Origin: Solicoccozyma terricola
Taxonomy: Eukaryota; Basidiomycota; Tremellomycetes; Filobasidiales; Piskurozymaceae
Direction: 5' to 3'
Assembly: GCA_001600875.1 (NCBI GenBank)
Contig: BCLD01000010.1
Coordinates: 817,195-871,078 of the forward strand
Length of the DNA stretch: 53,884 nucleotides
The position numbers and the translations under genes were made by a program. Under the pieces are notes generated by a model. It did no database searches and had not been told where the DNA came from. It saw only the letters and a program-made list of their open reading frames with translations. Within the stretch, counting starts at the first letter, position 1; each line of letters begins with the position of its first letter. Positions 23,255 through 35,769 of the stretch are shown here, one piece after another.

Positions 23255-23905
23255 GGTGGGTGGGTAGATATTGGAACAAGGTGGGTTGAGAGAGACGGGG
23301 ATTGGGAGTGGATATTTGCGAATACACAAGCCCTTTCATACCATGGACTGATCCACCATTAGTAGGAATCAACGTAGTGATGTCGTCATCGGGGCCAAGG
23401 CAGGGAGATCCGCGGTGTGTGGGTGGGGACTCTTGCCACGTCAGAGTTGTCTATGCCACGTCATGGTGTTCCCAGTACACGTCATGTTTACATAATTACA
23501 CGTCACGTAACCCTTATCACACCCGCCACCGCCACCGCCACCCAACCACCGGCGTACCGCGGATTATGCCGGTCTCACTTTCCGTCGGATGAACCCCCCC
23601 GGTACACATTCTTCAACAGCGACGGCGATGGGCAATCTAACACCACACCATCAGCAACACACCGTACTCCTTCCTATACACACTCCAGCTGGACGGGTTA
23701 CTCGTATTGGTATCAACCGGCGGGGAATTGGGATCAGCGTTGTAGGGGTTTCTCTTTTCTCACAACGTTCGTTTTAATCCCACCGTGTAGCAATCCGGAA
23801 CATCCACCACTCGTCCCCCCTTCTTCATCTACATCCTCGCTTTCACCTAATCCACCACCTTGCGTCTCCTCAACATTACATTCCCCACGCTACACCACTT
23901 ATACA
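23255..23905. promoter_or_regulatory. Divergent promoter with phased CACGTCA motifs
   Basis: This region lies between the anoctamin start (minus) and the Cti6-like start (plus). CACGTCA occurs at 23437, 23457, 23478 and 23499, spaced 20, 21 and 21 bp, about two helical turns each and all on one strand. The motif resembles bZIP (ATF/CREB-type) sites. The intervening bases are not repeated, so this is not a simple tandem repeat. Confidence 0.55.
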
Positions 23906-26900
23906 ATGCCACCGCGATCGATATCACACGAATCGAAACATACACGTACAACCTCGGGCACTCCGAGCGTTCGAGCTTACGGGACCGGGACTGGGACTGG
24001 GACTGGGATTGCGACTCCGACTGTGGCAGGGATAGAGGGATTAGGTGCGATTAGCGGTAGTGAAGAAGACGAAGGTGAGTCTGAGGGACCAGGAGGTTCG
24101 GGGTTGAGGTTGAGGTATTCTCAGAATTCAGAGGCTGATTGTTTTTTTTGCTTTGCTTTTTGCATTTTTTCTTCTTCTTTCCCCCCCCCCNNNNNNNNNN
24201 NNNNNNNNNNNNNNNNNNNNNNNNNNNNNNNNNNNNNNNNNNNNNNNNNNNNNNNNNNNNNNNNNNNNNNNNNNNNNNNNNNNNNNNNNNNNNNNNNNNN
24301 NNNNNNNNNNNNNNNNNNNNNNNNNNNNNNNNNNNNNNNNNNNNNNNNNNNNNNNNNNNNNNNNNNNNNNNNNNNNNNNNNNNNNNNNNNNNNNNNNNNN
24401 NNNNNNNNNNNNNNNNNNNNNNNNNNNNNNNNNNNNNNNNNNNNNNNNNNNNNNNNNNNNNNNNNNNNNNNNNNNNNNNNNNNNNNNNNNNNNNNNNNNN
24501 NNNNNNNNNNNNNNNNNNNNNNNNNNNNNNNNNNNNNNNNNNNNNNNNNNNNNNNNNNNNCTCTCTTCCCACCAGCATCATCCCGTCGAACAACTCGATC
24601 TAAAATAGGCCCACTCCCACCAAACGGTCCCCAAAATCCACTCTTCCCACCACTACCTCCTAAAATACCTCGAATTAGACGATCAGGTGGTGGTGGTGGT
24701 GGTGGATGGGGAGGGGGTGGTGGTGGTGGTGGTGGAAGTCAGAGTGGAAGTGAGAGACGAAGTGAGAGTGGGAATTGGAGAGGAAGTGAGAGTGGGAGAG
24801 AGAAAGAGACTGATAATGAGAGAGAGATGGAGATGGAGGAAACGATGGGAGATGGGGATAGGGATAGGGATGTGAAGATTGAAGAAAATGGGATGGATGG
24901 GAATGGAAAGGATGAGGTTAGTGGGAAGGATCAAGTGGATGTCCGACCGTCGATGGAAGAAACAACGGATGTGGTTATCGGTGTGAATGTCGAAGACAAC
25001 GATGGAAACAACGATGACGCCGCCGTCGTCGCCGCCGCCGCCGCCAACAACAACAACAACAATCACGCTGCCACCGACGGCACGGATAACCCTCATGAGC
25101 AAGGATCAGATGAATGGGAAGAATACGCGAAAAGAAGAGGTAGGAGAGGTTTTGGTGGAGTTCGTCAAAATAATATCGATGACACTGCGGTGGCGGTTGA
25201 AGAAGGTGGTGATCAAGTTGGACCTTCAGGTGACACGGCATTGACAACGACAACGACAACGCCGGAGAAACCGGATACCAAAGTTAAACTTGAACCTTCG
25301 ACTTCTGTACCCACCGATCAAGTCATATCATCAGCTTCACCTTCGTTGACTGAGAGTCTATCATCCGGCGAGAGGAAGACGACGCGACGATCATCGCAAA
25401 TTGGTGGTCCTGCTGGTGGTCCTGCTGGCGGTACCGGTACAGGCACAGGCACTGGTATCGGCACGGGTAGAAAGGGAAAAACAGGGAAAGATAAAAAGGA
25501 TGAGACGCTGGATGACGATGAAGTCGATAGGGGTGATGTTACAAGATGCGTTTGCGAAAAGGATGGTGAGTGGGAAGACGGACGTGTTTGTCAGCGTACA
25601 CCGCTGATTCATATCTACCACAAACCTCCCTCCCTCCCTCCCTCATTCAGACATCGACGTGATGATGATTCAGTGCGACATGTGCAATGCTTGGCAGCAT
25701 GGAGCGTGCGTAGGCGTGTGGGGAGACGAAGAGGCTCCTGACGGTTAGTACTGCATTGCGACTATTGCCCCGGGCCTATCCGTTGTCCCTTGCCAACCAA
25801 TGCACGCACCCTTCTTTCCACAGAATACTTCTGCGACATCTGCAAACCGTCGTTGCATGCACCACTTCGACGCGTGCTAAAAATGCGAGCAAAAAGAGGG
25901 TGAGTGCATTATTTTTTTCTCCCTGCCCCCGGTCGATCTTGTTCTCCAGCTCTCGGCTGTTTACCGATTTCCCGTCGATCGTGTGACTGATGATCTACAT
26001 CTTTTCCCGCTGCCTTTGTTCCCGATCTCGCAGTGACGGATTCATCCCACCGACACCTCAAGAACTCCTTCAAAACCTCTTACCCTCCGATCGTACCAAA
26101 CCATCTCAGTCGAAGCGATGGATGAATCCAACCGCCGTCAAGACGCATTTACCATCACCAATCACCGCCAGCGGGAAAGGTAGTAGTATTCCAATGGAGA
26201 AGAGGAGCCACCATCGGAAGACGGGGAGAGACGCCAGTCCACCTGTAAGCTCTACTTCCACCGACTCTCGAAGACGAGCGGCGAGGGGTACACCTGTGGA
26301 AGTCCCTCCGGCAGACAACGGAACGTCACCCGTATCCGGTACCAATACCAGACGAAAGGCACCCGTTTCATCGCATCGTCGAGACTCAAGTTCTCCATCC
26401 GCTACACCTCCCGCTGGAAATGCACCACCTGCACGGAAACGAAACACGATGAATTCAAGGGATTCAGCGTATGACATTGCGATAGCTGCGAGTCTGGCTG
26501 AGATAGCGGCAAAGGAGGCACAGGAAGAGGAAGATGATGCGGAGAGGAAGGGAATCAAGAGGCGGCGAGTGGAGGAAGAGGAAGTTGGGGAACACGAAGA
26601 GGCGAATGTGAAAAGAGCGAAGAAGAAGAAGGATGAGGAGGCGGGGATGGAGTGTGAGTCGAAGCGAAAAATTTCCACACCGCACGTACATGCTGACCCT
26701 CAACAAAAAACCCCCATTCCAGTCCATGACAGCACCGGTGCACCAAAAGCCAAACATCCGAATCAATACACTTACCGACCGAAAGGCCCAGGCCAACCTG
26801 ACCATCCTCCACCATTACCTATCTCCAAGATCCACAACTCACCCGTGAAAAAGACGAACCCAGACGTTGTTACCCGCAAGGTCGCTATTTTCAAGGAACC

Positions 26901-27633
26901 ACGAGGATCAACTCCAGCCGCCGCGTCGTCAAAGGCTGATACTCCGACCGTGGCTATCGGGCCGTTCACATGGGGGTTGCCGGATCACCTATCAGCGTTC
27001 GGATCTCTTCTTCCGGAAACAACGCCATCCGCTCTCGAAGTCTTCACTCCCGTACCTCGACCTTCCAAACAGGCAAGGGAACCTGCCGCTGTTAAACTTG
27101 ACAGTCACCTGGAACCGCCTCATAAAGTGAGATATCCAGCAAAGAGGATGACTGTTGCAGAGATGAAGAAACGAGTGAGGAGTATGCTGGAGTTTGTGGG
27201 TAGGATACAAGTTGAGGAAGGGAAACGAGTGGAACGAGGGAGGTTGTTGGGATTGAATAAAGTGGTCAAGGACGTTGAACCGAACGAGGACGTTGAGATG
27301 GTAGATCCATCCACCGAGTCTACCGAACACCCATCAAACAACAAGGAAATCATCGCCATACCGTCGATCCCATCGACACCAAAGTCAATTCAAATAATGG
27401 ATGAAATCACTCGAGACCTGATACGATTCCAAGAACAATTCGAGGCAGGGACATTCCCACCCGTCGCTCCGAGTGCGAGTGGCAGTGCGTTACCGATACC
27501 GAGCAGCGTATCGATGGGGATCAGCGCTAGTCAAGCTACTCAGGTGACGAATACGTCTAGTACGACTACAGCGGTGGGAAACACGGTGCCTGTTGTGGTG
27601 GTATCAGGGGGAGAGGAGGTAGAGGTTGCCTAG
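23906..27633 (+). CDS. PHD-finger protein, Cti6-like (5 exons, gap in intron 1)
   Basis: Exons 23906-24074, 24576-25565, 25651-25743, 25824-25899 and 26034-27633 sum to 2928 nt, or 975 residues. Splice phases close even across the gap, so the missing sequence lies within intron 1. A Cys4-His-Cys3 PHD finger is assembled from three exons: TRCVCEKD, then IQCDMCNAWQHGACVGVW, then EYFCDICKPSLH. This layout and the following LHAPLRRVLKMRAKRG match Cti6. Yeast Cti6 is the PHD subunit of the Rpd3L histone deacetylase complex, linked to iron and hypoxia control. The N-terminal part is low-complexity (Gly, Asn, Asp, Thr), and the region after the finger is Pro-rich with basic KRRR clusters. The start MPPRSISHES at 23906 was chosen because no good upstream Met precedes the first donor in frame. 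Confidence 0.82.
24191..24560. other. Assembly gap (N run) within intron 1 of the Cti6-like gene
   Basis: 370 N follow a C10 tract. The gap length may be arbitrary. The donor at 24075 and the acceptor ending at 24575 both survive, so no coding sequence appears lost. Confidence 0.9.
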
Positions 27634-27974
27634 GAGAAGTTGGGCTCGACGGAGTCATCTGGGATTTCTTTGGTGTGTTTTACTCTTTTCTTTTCTTTTC
27701 TTTTCTTTTCTTTTCTTTTCTTTTCTTTTCTTTACTTTTGCAATGTGCTGGAGGCTGTTCCGTGGGTTCTAGAGTGTACTTTGTAAAGCGGCGGCCTGAC
27801 AACTTTTACGCTCGGGGCCATGTCTGAGGTGCTTGACGCCATCGTCGATGATATGAGTCATGATGACGTGGCAGCGACGAGTTTCACGGGACTGCAGGTA
27901 ATTCATTCACCATCGACCAGTAAGTAGTAGTATATCAACGGGGCATACAGCAACACAGTCAACTGCAGCTAGTC
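27634..27974. repeat. Intergenic with a (TTTTC)n microsatellite
   Basis: A pure TTTTC pentamer run of about nine to ten copies covers roughly 27686-27733, just after the Cti6-like stop. The remaining bases up to the hydrolase start at 27975 hold no convincing gene. Confidence 0.7.
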
Positions 27975-30900
27975 ATGGTCTGCGGCGAGGGAGGACAGCT
28001 CTGGAGCGCATTGTTCGTCGTCCTGGCCATTTGTGCCATCGTCGGCAGAGCAGCAGCAAGTGGTATTCCTGTCTCCCAGACCGTCCTGAGCGCGGTCCAT
28101 GGTTTGACGAACAGCCCGACGATAGAATTAGGAACGGAATGGGAGGTATGTGTATAGCTCTGAGAGATTGAGATGTTTTGTATAACTCAATTGATTAACA
28201 TACTCTCCCGGATCAACAGGCTATAGGTCCATTCCCAAGCGGGACACGGGAACATTCCTTCCTGTCCTCTCCCATCTACGCATTCCTCAATAATCAGAGT
28301 TATACCTGCTCGGACCATGAGTTGGCGTTTGATAATCGTTTCTTTGGACATGCAATGCAAGTCGAATCGCCTCTTTGTCAAATGGGACGATGTGTTTCGC
28401 AAGTTTTCGAAACGGGTGGGGATGGATGGTTACAGATTGAATACCCTAATGTGAGGTAAGTTCATTAAAAAAAAACCCCCCACAAGGCCAATCCCAGATC
28501 ACGACAAGTTCACTCATCATTTTCCCTCTATATTACTACAGATGGGATCAACTTCGCTCAGATCAAGGCTGGTCAGGATTACAATATCAAACAATCCTTC
28601 GAACCAACTTGACGATTCGATCTACGTCCAACGTACCACAACGTATCCCAATACGAATAGAGCTCGTTCAGGGTACGGAATTCGCCCTAGTATCTCGAGA
28701 TAGACCTATAGATCCCGTTATCTGGTATAACGGTGATATCTACGCTTATGCGGAAACCGTATCATCGAATACTCGGAAACAAGGAGATTGTTCAGCACTC
28801 GCTAGGGAAATCATCGTTCAAACAGGGGATTACGTGGTATTGGTAAGAGCGATGTATGAAATTAGGATATTTGGAGATCCAGGTAACGCAAAATCAGGAC
28901 CGGTGATTAGATTTCGATTTGGAATTGAGATTGGAAAACGCGAGGAGGTGATTGAGTTTATACGGGAGTTGGATACGGTGGCGGATGTAGTTGATGGGAT
29001 TTATATGGGTGAGGTTATTGGTATTGGACTGGGAACATCCGCTGGACTACAGGAAGGCATGGTAGAGGTGGTTGATGTCGCGCTTTCGAAAGGATCAGAG
29101 AAGAAATTGGAGGGAGCCATCCGAATTGCGATGGTCCTGGACCGATTCACGATGATTCCGGGTCAAACGAGACTTCTATCGCTTTCTGTTCTTCAGAACA
29201 AACCGATACCTCGACAAGTTGATCATCTTAACATCACTGTAACAATTCAACAAGGTCTAGAAGATGAATTGAAAAGGCACGACCTCGTCATCGACATACG
29301 ACTTCGTCATCTGCCCCACTGGTCTCAATCCCACTATCCCATCCGTATCACCCATCTTACCGCTTTATCTCCAACATGGGCTATTCTTCTCCCTCCTTCG
29401 TCTGCTGAACCATACGCTTCAGAAACTCAGCAACCGACGATCCTCGCTTTACATGGTGCTGGTGTACAAGCAGACTCGATGGAATGGATTGAATCAATAC
29501 CGAAGCGGACAAACGGATGGGCAGTTTTACCTACGGGTTTGACCGAATGGGGAATGGATTGGCATGGGATCAGTATGGAGAGCGCGATGGTAGCGTTGAG
29601 TAGTGCTAAGCGGCTCGTCGGTCGATTGCAAGGTCGGAAGAAGATGGAAGATGGTGAAAAGGCGTGGGTTTTTGGAGAGAAGACTGTGTGAGTTCGTCCG
29701 TTCTAGTCGGGTGGGTGGGTGTGCGTGACAGCTGAGCCTGACGCCGAGGATACAGTATCATGGGCCACTCGAATGGCGGTCAAGGGGCTTGGCATATTGC
29801 TGCAAGATATCCCGAGGAGTTTGTAGGGGTCATTCCCGCTGCTGGTTATCTGAAGATACAGGATTACGTCCCGTATCTGTCATGGTAAGTGCCGTGCCGC
29901 CCGCGGAGCTGTTCGTCATGATCGTAGATAACCAACCAAGGTCATGTCGACAGGACGTCTGCTCATTTCGCCGATCCAGCCATGTTGGCTATCCTTTTCT
30001 CCGCACTTACTCCATACGATAACGACCTGTACGCTTCGAACCTAGCTCATCTTCCTGTCCTGGCTGTGCACGGCGAAAAGGACGATAATGTACCGGTGTA
30101 CCATTCAAGATTGCATACATCGCTCGTAGATGCGTGGCGACGACTCCATAACAGTAGCGGGTGAGTGGACCACGAAGACATTATCGAGGAAAAGCTGAAG
30201 AATTGTGGTCGTGCAGATACGAAGAGGTTGCCGGCAAGAGCCATTGGTGGCCGGATATCTTCCACTCTAAAACTGTTGCCAAATTTCTGGGTGACCTTCC
30301 CGGACAGCCGTCGTTTCAAGTAGAAATCGAGTCTCTCATGACGCTTCTGCGAGAGGGGTTCACTGTCACCACGGCAAACCCGCAGGAGTCCGGAGGACTA
30401 GGCGGTATCCGAATAGTGGAACTGGAAACTCCTGGGAGGTGAGGGACTCGTAGTTCATTGCTCGATGTAGTGCTAGACTGACGACACCTTCCCTTCAGAC
30501 TCGCCCGGATTGAGGTCAAGCCAATGAGATCAGGGGAACCGTTCATGCCCGGGTTCAGGTTCACGAACGTGAAGACATTTGTCATCGATTCTCAAGTTGC
30601 TCAGCTTCTCAACCAGCTCGAAATCGAGCGACATGGACGTCGGCTCACTATTGATCTTCATGCATGCGCTGAGATCAATAGCGCCTGTCTGTTCGCTACG
30701 CACACTGGAAAGATGAAGGCAGTGAGTAGTGAGACAATACCTTTCAGGTAGCAGCCTCCACACGTTGACGTACAATCGCCTTGTGCCCTCAATAGATCAG
30801 CGATACCATCGGCCGGGCATACGGTCCGATGATTCGAATACTGTCTGGGACTGCACCACTTATTTTTATCGTTGGCACCAATAGCGAGGATCCAGCCACT

Positions 30901-31602
30901 TTGGAATCGATTGCCAAGAGTCTAGCGCACGACATCATGGTGTACTATCGGTTGGATACGGAGATCTTGACGGATCGTCAGGCACTTCAACTTCTAGCAG
31001 CTGGGGCCCTTGGCAGTGGCAATATCGTCGTGATAGGAAGCCCAGGGAACAACATGTTTGCAAAGTGGATGCTCGCAAATTCACCCTCACCGAGTAAGTA
31101 TTCTACAGCCAACTGTGGACTCCTTTGAGCCTAATATAATTTGTTGTTCGCTCGTGCAGTCTCCTTCCACCCTGATGGGACTTTCCAGCTCCAGGATGGG
31201 CTGTTTTACGAGCAATCCACAGGTCTGCGACTTCTTCAGGTTTTTTTTCGTGCATTGTCTGACCACCTGTCCTAACGCAGGTCTCATTACTTTACAACCT
31301 CATCCCTCTGTTCCTTCGGGCTTAGCTTGCATCATTGCAGGTACCGATGAAGATGGGCTGGAGCTGGCAGCCCGACTCTTTCCAATACGAACCGGAGTTC
31401 CTGTGAGTGAGGTGTATCGAAGAACACACCCCAAATTACCATTGATACCTTCCTCTCCTTCTAGATACCAGAATGGGTCGTTGTTGGAGCACCCTCGCGG
31501 TGGCAGGGCGCAGGTTCCTTCCCTGGGGCAGGGCGAGTTCTATCGTTTTTGCGAGCGCCTAACTTCTTGGGTATCGTGCTGATGCCAACATTCGCTTCTT
31601 AG
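27975..31602 (+). CDS. Alpha/beta-hydrolase of prolyl-oligopeptidase (S9) type, probably secreted or membrane-anchored
   Basis: Eleven exons: 27975-28145, 28220-28455, 28542-29687, 29756-29884, 29954-30160, 30217-30438, 30499-30721, 30796-31093, 31160-31222, 31281-31402, 31465-31602. They sum to 2955 nt, or 984 residues, all phases matching. A hydrophobic segment SALFVVLAICAIVGRAAAS at residues 10-28 is a signal peptide or anchor. The hydrolase domain has ILALHGAG (oxyanion strand), GHSNGGQGAW (nucleophile Ser), VHGEKDDNVPVYHSR (acid loop) and GKSHWWPD (catalytic His). A long N-terminal beta-rich region precedes it, and an unfamiliar 400-residue C-terminal part ends PEWVVVGAPSRWQGAGSFPGAG. 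This resembles fungal S9-like peptidases; substrate is unknown. It could instead be an esterase. Confidence 0.8.
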
Positions 31603-31953
31603 ATTCTGGGATCACGATTGGAAGTGGTCTGATGCTATGTCATATCTGACGTAACAACCGTCACCTCACGCAGAAAAGGTTCCGCCGTCGTAGCATTTGT
31701 ATAGAGTTCACACGCTCCTCCAACATCGCCCTTTGAGCTCCTATGCTTCTTTACCCATTGTTCAGATGCAACATGTGCTGCTGGTCAACACTGCTGAGCC
31801 CAAGATGGATTGTGATTCGCAAGAGCATTGATGGATTGTATTCAACTGGGTCAATTTGACGATGCACATTAAATAAATATCGTCTTGTATCTATGCCGAT
31901 GATTATCCCGATACAAACGAATAATGCACAGCGCCTGCCTATCTTTCCTACAT
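31603..31953. other. Convergent intergenic spacer
   Basis: This stretch separates the stop of the hydrolase (plus) from the stop of the TMEM184-like gene (minus). It is likely to hold both 3' UTRs. No gene was seen. Confidence 0.45.
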
Positions 31954-34900
31954 TCACGTCCAAGGATTATCCCCGTCTCTCTCTACATCACCCCCATCAA
32001 ACATTTTCATATGCCTCCCACTCGTCATCTTCGTCTTGCCCCTCTCGATGCTTGTACCCTGAGTCCTACTAGGTCGCTGCTCGCCGTCTCGCTCCGCTCT
32101 GGTCTCTTCGCGATCTCGATCGTGACCATCCGTTTCATCCTCTTCTCTATGCCCATGAGCAGCTTGTCCATCCTCATATACTATTACCTCATCGGCGCCA
32201 CCATCCCATTTTCCTCCGTTCTCTCCGATATCCCACCCTCGTCTGTAAACATGCTTGGGCGCATGAGTGGCAGGTTCTCCTCGTTTGATCTCATTTTGAA
32301 TGATTTCTCTAACCGCCTTGGGATCTTCGACCATGAGATCCACCGCATCTGATGGAAGTGCTCGATCTGTCACGCGAACGGGAGAAGATTCGGAAGGATC
32401 AGACGCTTCATCATCGGCCGTCCCGATCTCGAAAGGATTGGGTGGGTCGGAGGGTAGGATGTGGTGACCATGCCGGCCTGTAGGTACGACGCCGGATGGG
32501 GAGAGCACCGGAGGTGAAATAGCATTCGCAAGAGGTGATTTAGCACCAGTCCGTTTCGTCCATCGAAGCTGCTGTTGTTCTTCTTGAGGGTTGTTGGGTT
32601 TGCCTTTACCCGCTGATGAAGACGGTGGCACCCAAGCACCATCGCGTTCATTCTCGCCGTCATACAGCCACTCCTCGATATTATCATCTGACAATTTCGG
32701 GCCGAGTTGATTAGATGAGTGGACGGCTTTCGGTGGGGACGTAGAGGTCGACGATGAGCTGGATGCAGGAGTTTGTACTCGGTTGGCCCCTGATTCCAAG
32801 GTCAACACGTTAGTCATTCCATCATGGATGTCCCACGTCCCTCATGACTCACAAGCACCATAAACCCCATACCTTCCAACCTTCCCTCTTTCCCTCTTAT
32901 CACTTCTTTCCTTCCTCGCTTCGAGTGTTCTCCTCTCGCGATCACTCCTACTACTATGCCTAGCCCTTGTCCATTTGCCCTGCAAGACACCCTGCTCATC
33001 CTCCCACATCGCTCGCTTCGCTGCTTCCTTGCTGACGTCAACGTTAGGATACCCGACGTATTCGATTTTCCGGGCACGTTTGTATGCACTCTCTTCCCAA
33101 GCATCTCCTGGACCCTGCTTGTCAAAGTCCAAACTGGGTGCCGCAGAATCATCCGAGTCGGATGAGAAGCCACTCCAGTCGGCTGCTGGGTCAATTCCAA
33201 CAACCCTTGCGGCCTGGTTTGGCAACAGAGGTGCATATCCTTCACGTGCTGCACGCCTCTCTTCTATCTTCCTCTTCACACTCGTAAGAATACCAGTTTC
33301 TCCCCTCATACGAGCTTCATCGCCCGGAGTTGGTATCCAGTACTTTTGTTTTCCACCCTTGGAATATCGAAGACCAGCTCGAATTCGGCGTTGTCGACCT
33401 TGACCAAAATGAAGACCCCCTTCGGCAGGTTCATATGCTTGGTATGAGATACCCCGACCTTTCAAGGTGGCCTTGATATCTTCCCATACGTCCTTGAGAC
33501 CAAACGCGTCCCGGAGTGCGTAGTAGAATGGCATACGTGCCTATTGAGCGGGTCAATTGGTAAGTGAATAAGCAGATCATATCCTGCTTTGGGGAAGGAA
33601 CTCACGGCAAACTGCAAGCTATGGTCAATGTAATCGCTGGCTTGGAATGCATATTGCTATGGGAGAGGATCGAATTGACCTTGTTAGTAACTCGCAGATG
33701 ATCAGAAACGATAGCCCTCGCAGACTCACGTGCGCAATAGCAAAGATCGGCATCTCCAAACATACCAAGGCATCCGTCAGTGCTAAGGACATGTGTTCGG
33801 CGTCGGTGTACGCTCCGACTGCAAACAGTCGGACAGAGGTACCCATTAGTATATGCTCTGATCAGAAAAATCGGGAAGCACAACCGACACTCACGTTTCT
33901 TAATCGCTCCGACGGCCACCAACAAAGATACACCTAGACTCTGCCAGAACGAGAAGAAAAGGATACCCTTGACGCAAAGGAATTTCGCTGATGCATATCA
34001 TTTGCCGGTTAACAGTCATTATCACAAGCGCGCTAAGTCGTACCAAAACCCGACAACTCACGAACGGGCCTAAACGGTTTCAAGTCATGCGCCACGCACA
34101 CCCAAAACATAGCCAAACAGCTAGTCCTCGATGTGAATTCAGCTACAGCGACTCCCACAACTTGTGCGATTCAACTCACTAAAGACTCAAACAAATACTA
34201 GCATTGTAGATTACACTGACATATGTATACCCTGCGTCCCATCTGAGCGCTCCTTCTCTATAGGTATCTGTTGCTTTAAGGATGACGGTAACCAGTACTA
34301 GGAGGGGTTTAATTTGAACGTATTCTACCATTTTCGATCGTTAGCAACCGGTTTTTAATTCTCTCTTTTGCTTCGTGGGTGATGATCTAGAATTCCAAAC
34401 CAACACTCACGTAACACTCCACGTTTAAGATTTAGTAATACCCAAGGATCACTTATATCCATTGGTGATAAGAATAGATTTACAGGGAAGGGATGAGGAA
34501 TGGGTTGACGACCATGAAGGAGGATTAAGAGTGATCTTTCACCGCCTAGCCATGCGATTAAAAGTTGGAGGAATGCGTAGATGACGAAAGCCTGTATCGG
34601 GAGACGCCAGCGACATGCGAGACAAATGGTCGTGCATTAGCGAGATGTGTTATGGATACGGGAGGGACTGTCACCCCAAACCTACCTCATATAGATCCCT
34701 CACAGCGTCAATGAAGAATGCAGCGTCCAACGAGAAGATGGCGATTAATGAAGCGATAGCGTAAAGTGGTACCCTTTGACCGATTCGACGGCAGTTTCCC
34801 AACAAGACGACGATCCAAACATCAATTTCTGCTCATAGAATCTCAGGGACAACGAAGGACTCACATAATCATGATCCGAACGACAAATCTTTGAAGATGA

Positions 34901-35191
34901 GGTCGTCGATATCCTTTCAACTGGAGAGTAATCGAGAAGATCGATACTCCAGTTGCTGTTCATCACACAATCCCGTACGTATTGCGTTAGTCCCCAACGA
35001 TGCCACCAGCGAAATCTTTGAAATTACTCACCAATCAGAGTACAGACCCCGCATACGATCAACAATGGTTTTGGTAAGAGTTCACCCGCACCACGAGAAT
35101 TCGGGAGTGCTACGTAGTCGAAAATTGGAGAAGGGGATGGGGAGGAGTGAGATGGCGGCGATGAATGGGAGGGGAATGACGGAAGGGACAT
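31954..35191 (-). CDS. TMEM184/organic solute transporter alpha (DUF300) family membrane protein
   Basis: The start ATG is at 35191 (MSLPSFPSHSSPPS) and the stop at 31954-31956. The splices trace cleanly through LLIVCGVCTLIG, LKGYRRPHLQRFVVRIMIMVPLYAIASLIAIFSLDAAFFIDAVRDLYE, WLGGERSLLILLHGRQPIPHPFPVN, an ALTDALVCLEMPIFAIAH helix and FYYALRDAFGLKDVWEDIKATLKG. These are hallmarks of the TMEM184/OSTalpha family: seven helices, the conserved Arg-rich first loop and the FYALRDA segment. The 500-residue cytosolic tail contains FEPAEG-like YEPAEGGLHFGQG, then a long charged disordered region ending DGDNPWT. In fungi and plants such proteins sit at the plasma membrane or vacuole; transport activity in fungi is not established. 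The final junction uses T|GG, joining GVYGA to WANRVQTP. Confidence 0.85.
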
Positions 35192-35769
35192 GTTGATGTG
35201 TAGGAAGGGGGTCGTCGATGTGGAAGATGTCGCATGGGGTACTTGATGATGTTTCCAGTGTAGCTACTCCGCAGCAGGCTGACACGACTCGATTCCAAAC
35301 ACAATCGTTCTCCACCGCTCCCTTTCTAATTTTCTGATCACCCACTGCACCGGTATCTTCCGCTGAAGGCTTGAAAGAGCTCTCCGGCGTTACTGATTCA
35401 TTTGCATCTGCTCTTCTGTCGAATGTCAACGGATACCAAGGGCGAGATCGTATGTGTGATGGAATCGCATTCGTGGAAGGGTCGGGCGAGGTGGTCGATG
35501 ATGACGATCGCCGGAAGAATTAATTGTGATCCGCGGAATTTGGGTGGCGAATGACACGTCATATTGCAACAGGCGGGAATTTCCAAGGAAACCGCGGATT
35601 ATGCGCAGGTGGCGACTGGAGTAGTGGAGGCTGCGGAACAAGTGCCTGTCGGCATGTCACTTCCGTATGTGTCTTGTAAGGTTGGGATGGCATAGGGCAC
35701 TGACGACACATAGGCTAATAGAGTTCATCGGATCCTGCTCAGCTCTTACCACATCGGATTCCGGCTTCC
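35192..35769. other. Intergenic spacer, promoter of the TMEM184-like gene
   Basis: This 578-bp stretch lies between the start of the TMEM184-like gene and the stop of orphan copy A. One CACGTCA-type site (ACACGTCAT near 35551) is present. The short ORFs here are not convincing. Confidence 0.4.

Noticed and set aside
24051..24603. ORFs running through the N gap on both strands
   Set aside because: They are open only because N codons are read as X; they carry no information.
25011..25080. GCC/AAC triplet-rich stretch as a separate repeat element
   Set aside because: It encodes Ala and Asn runs within the Cti6-like coding exon and is ordinary coding low complexity.
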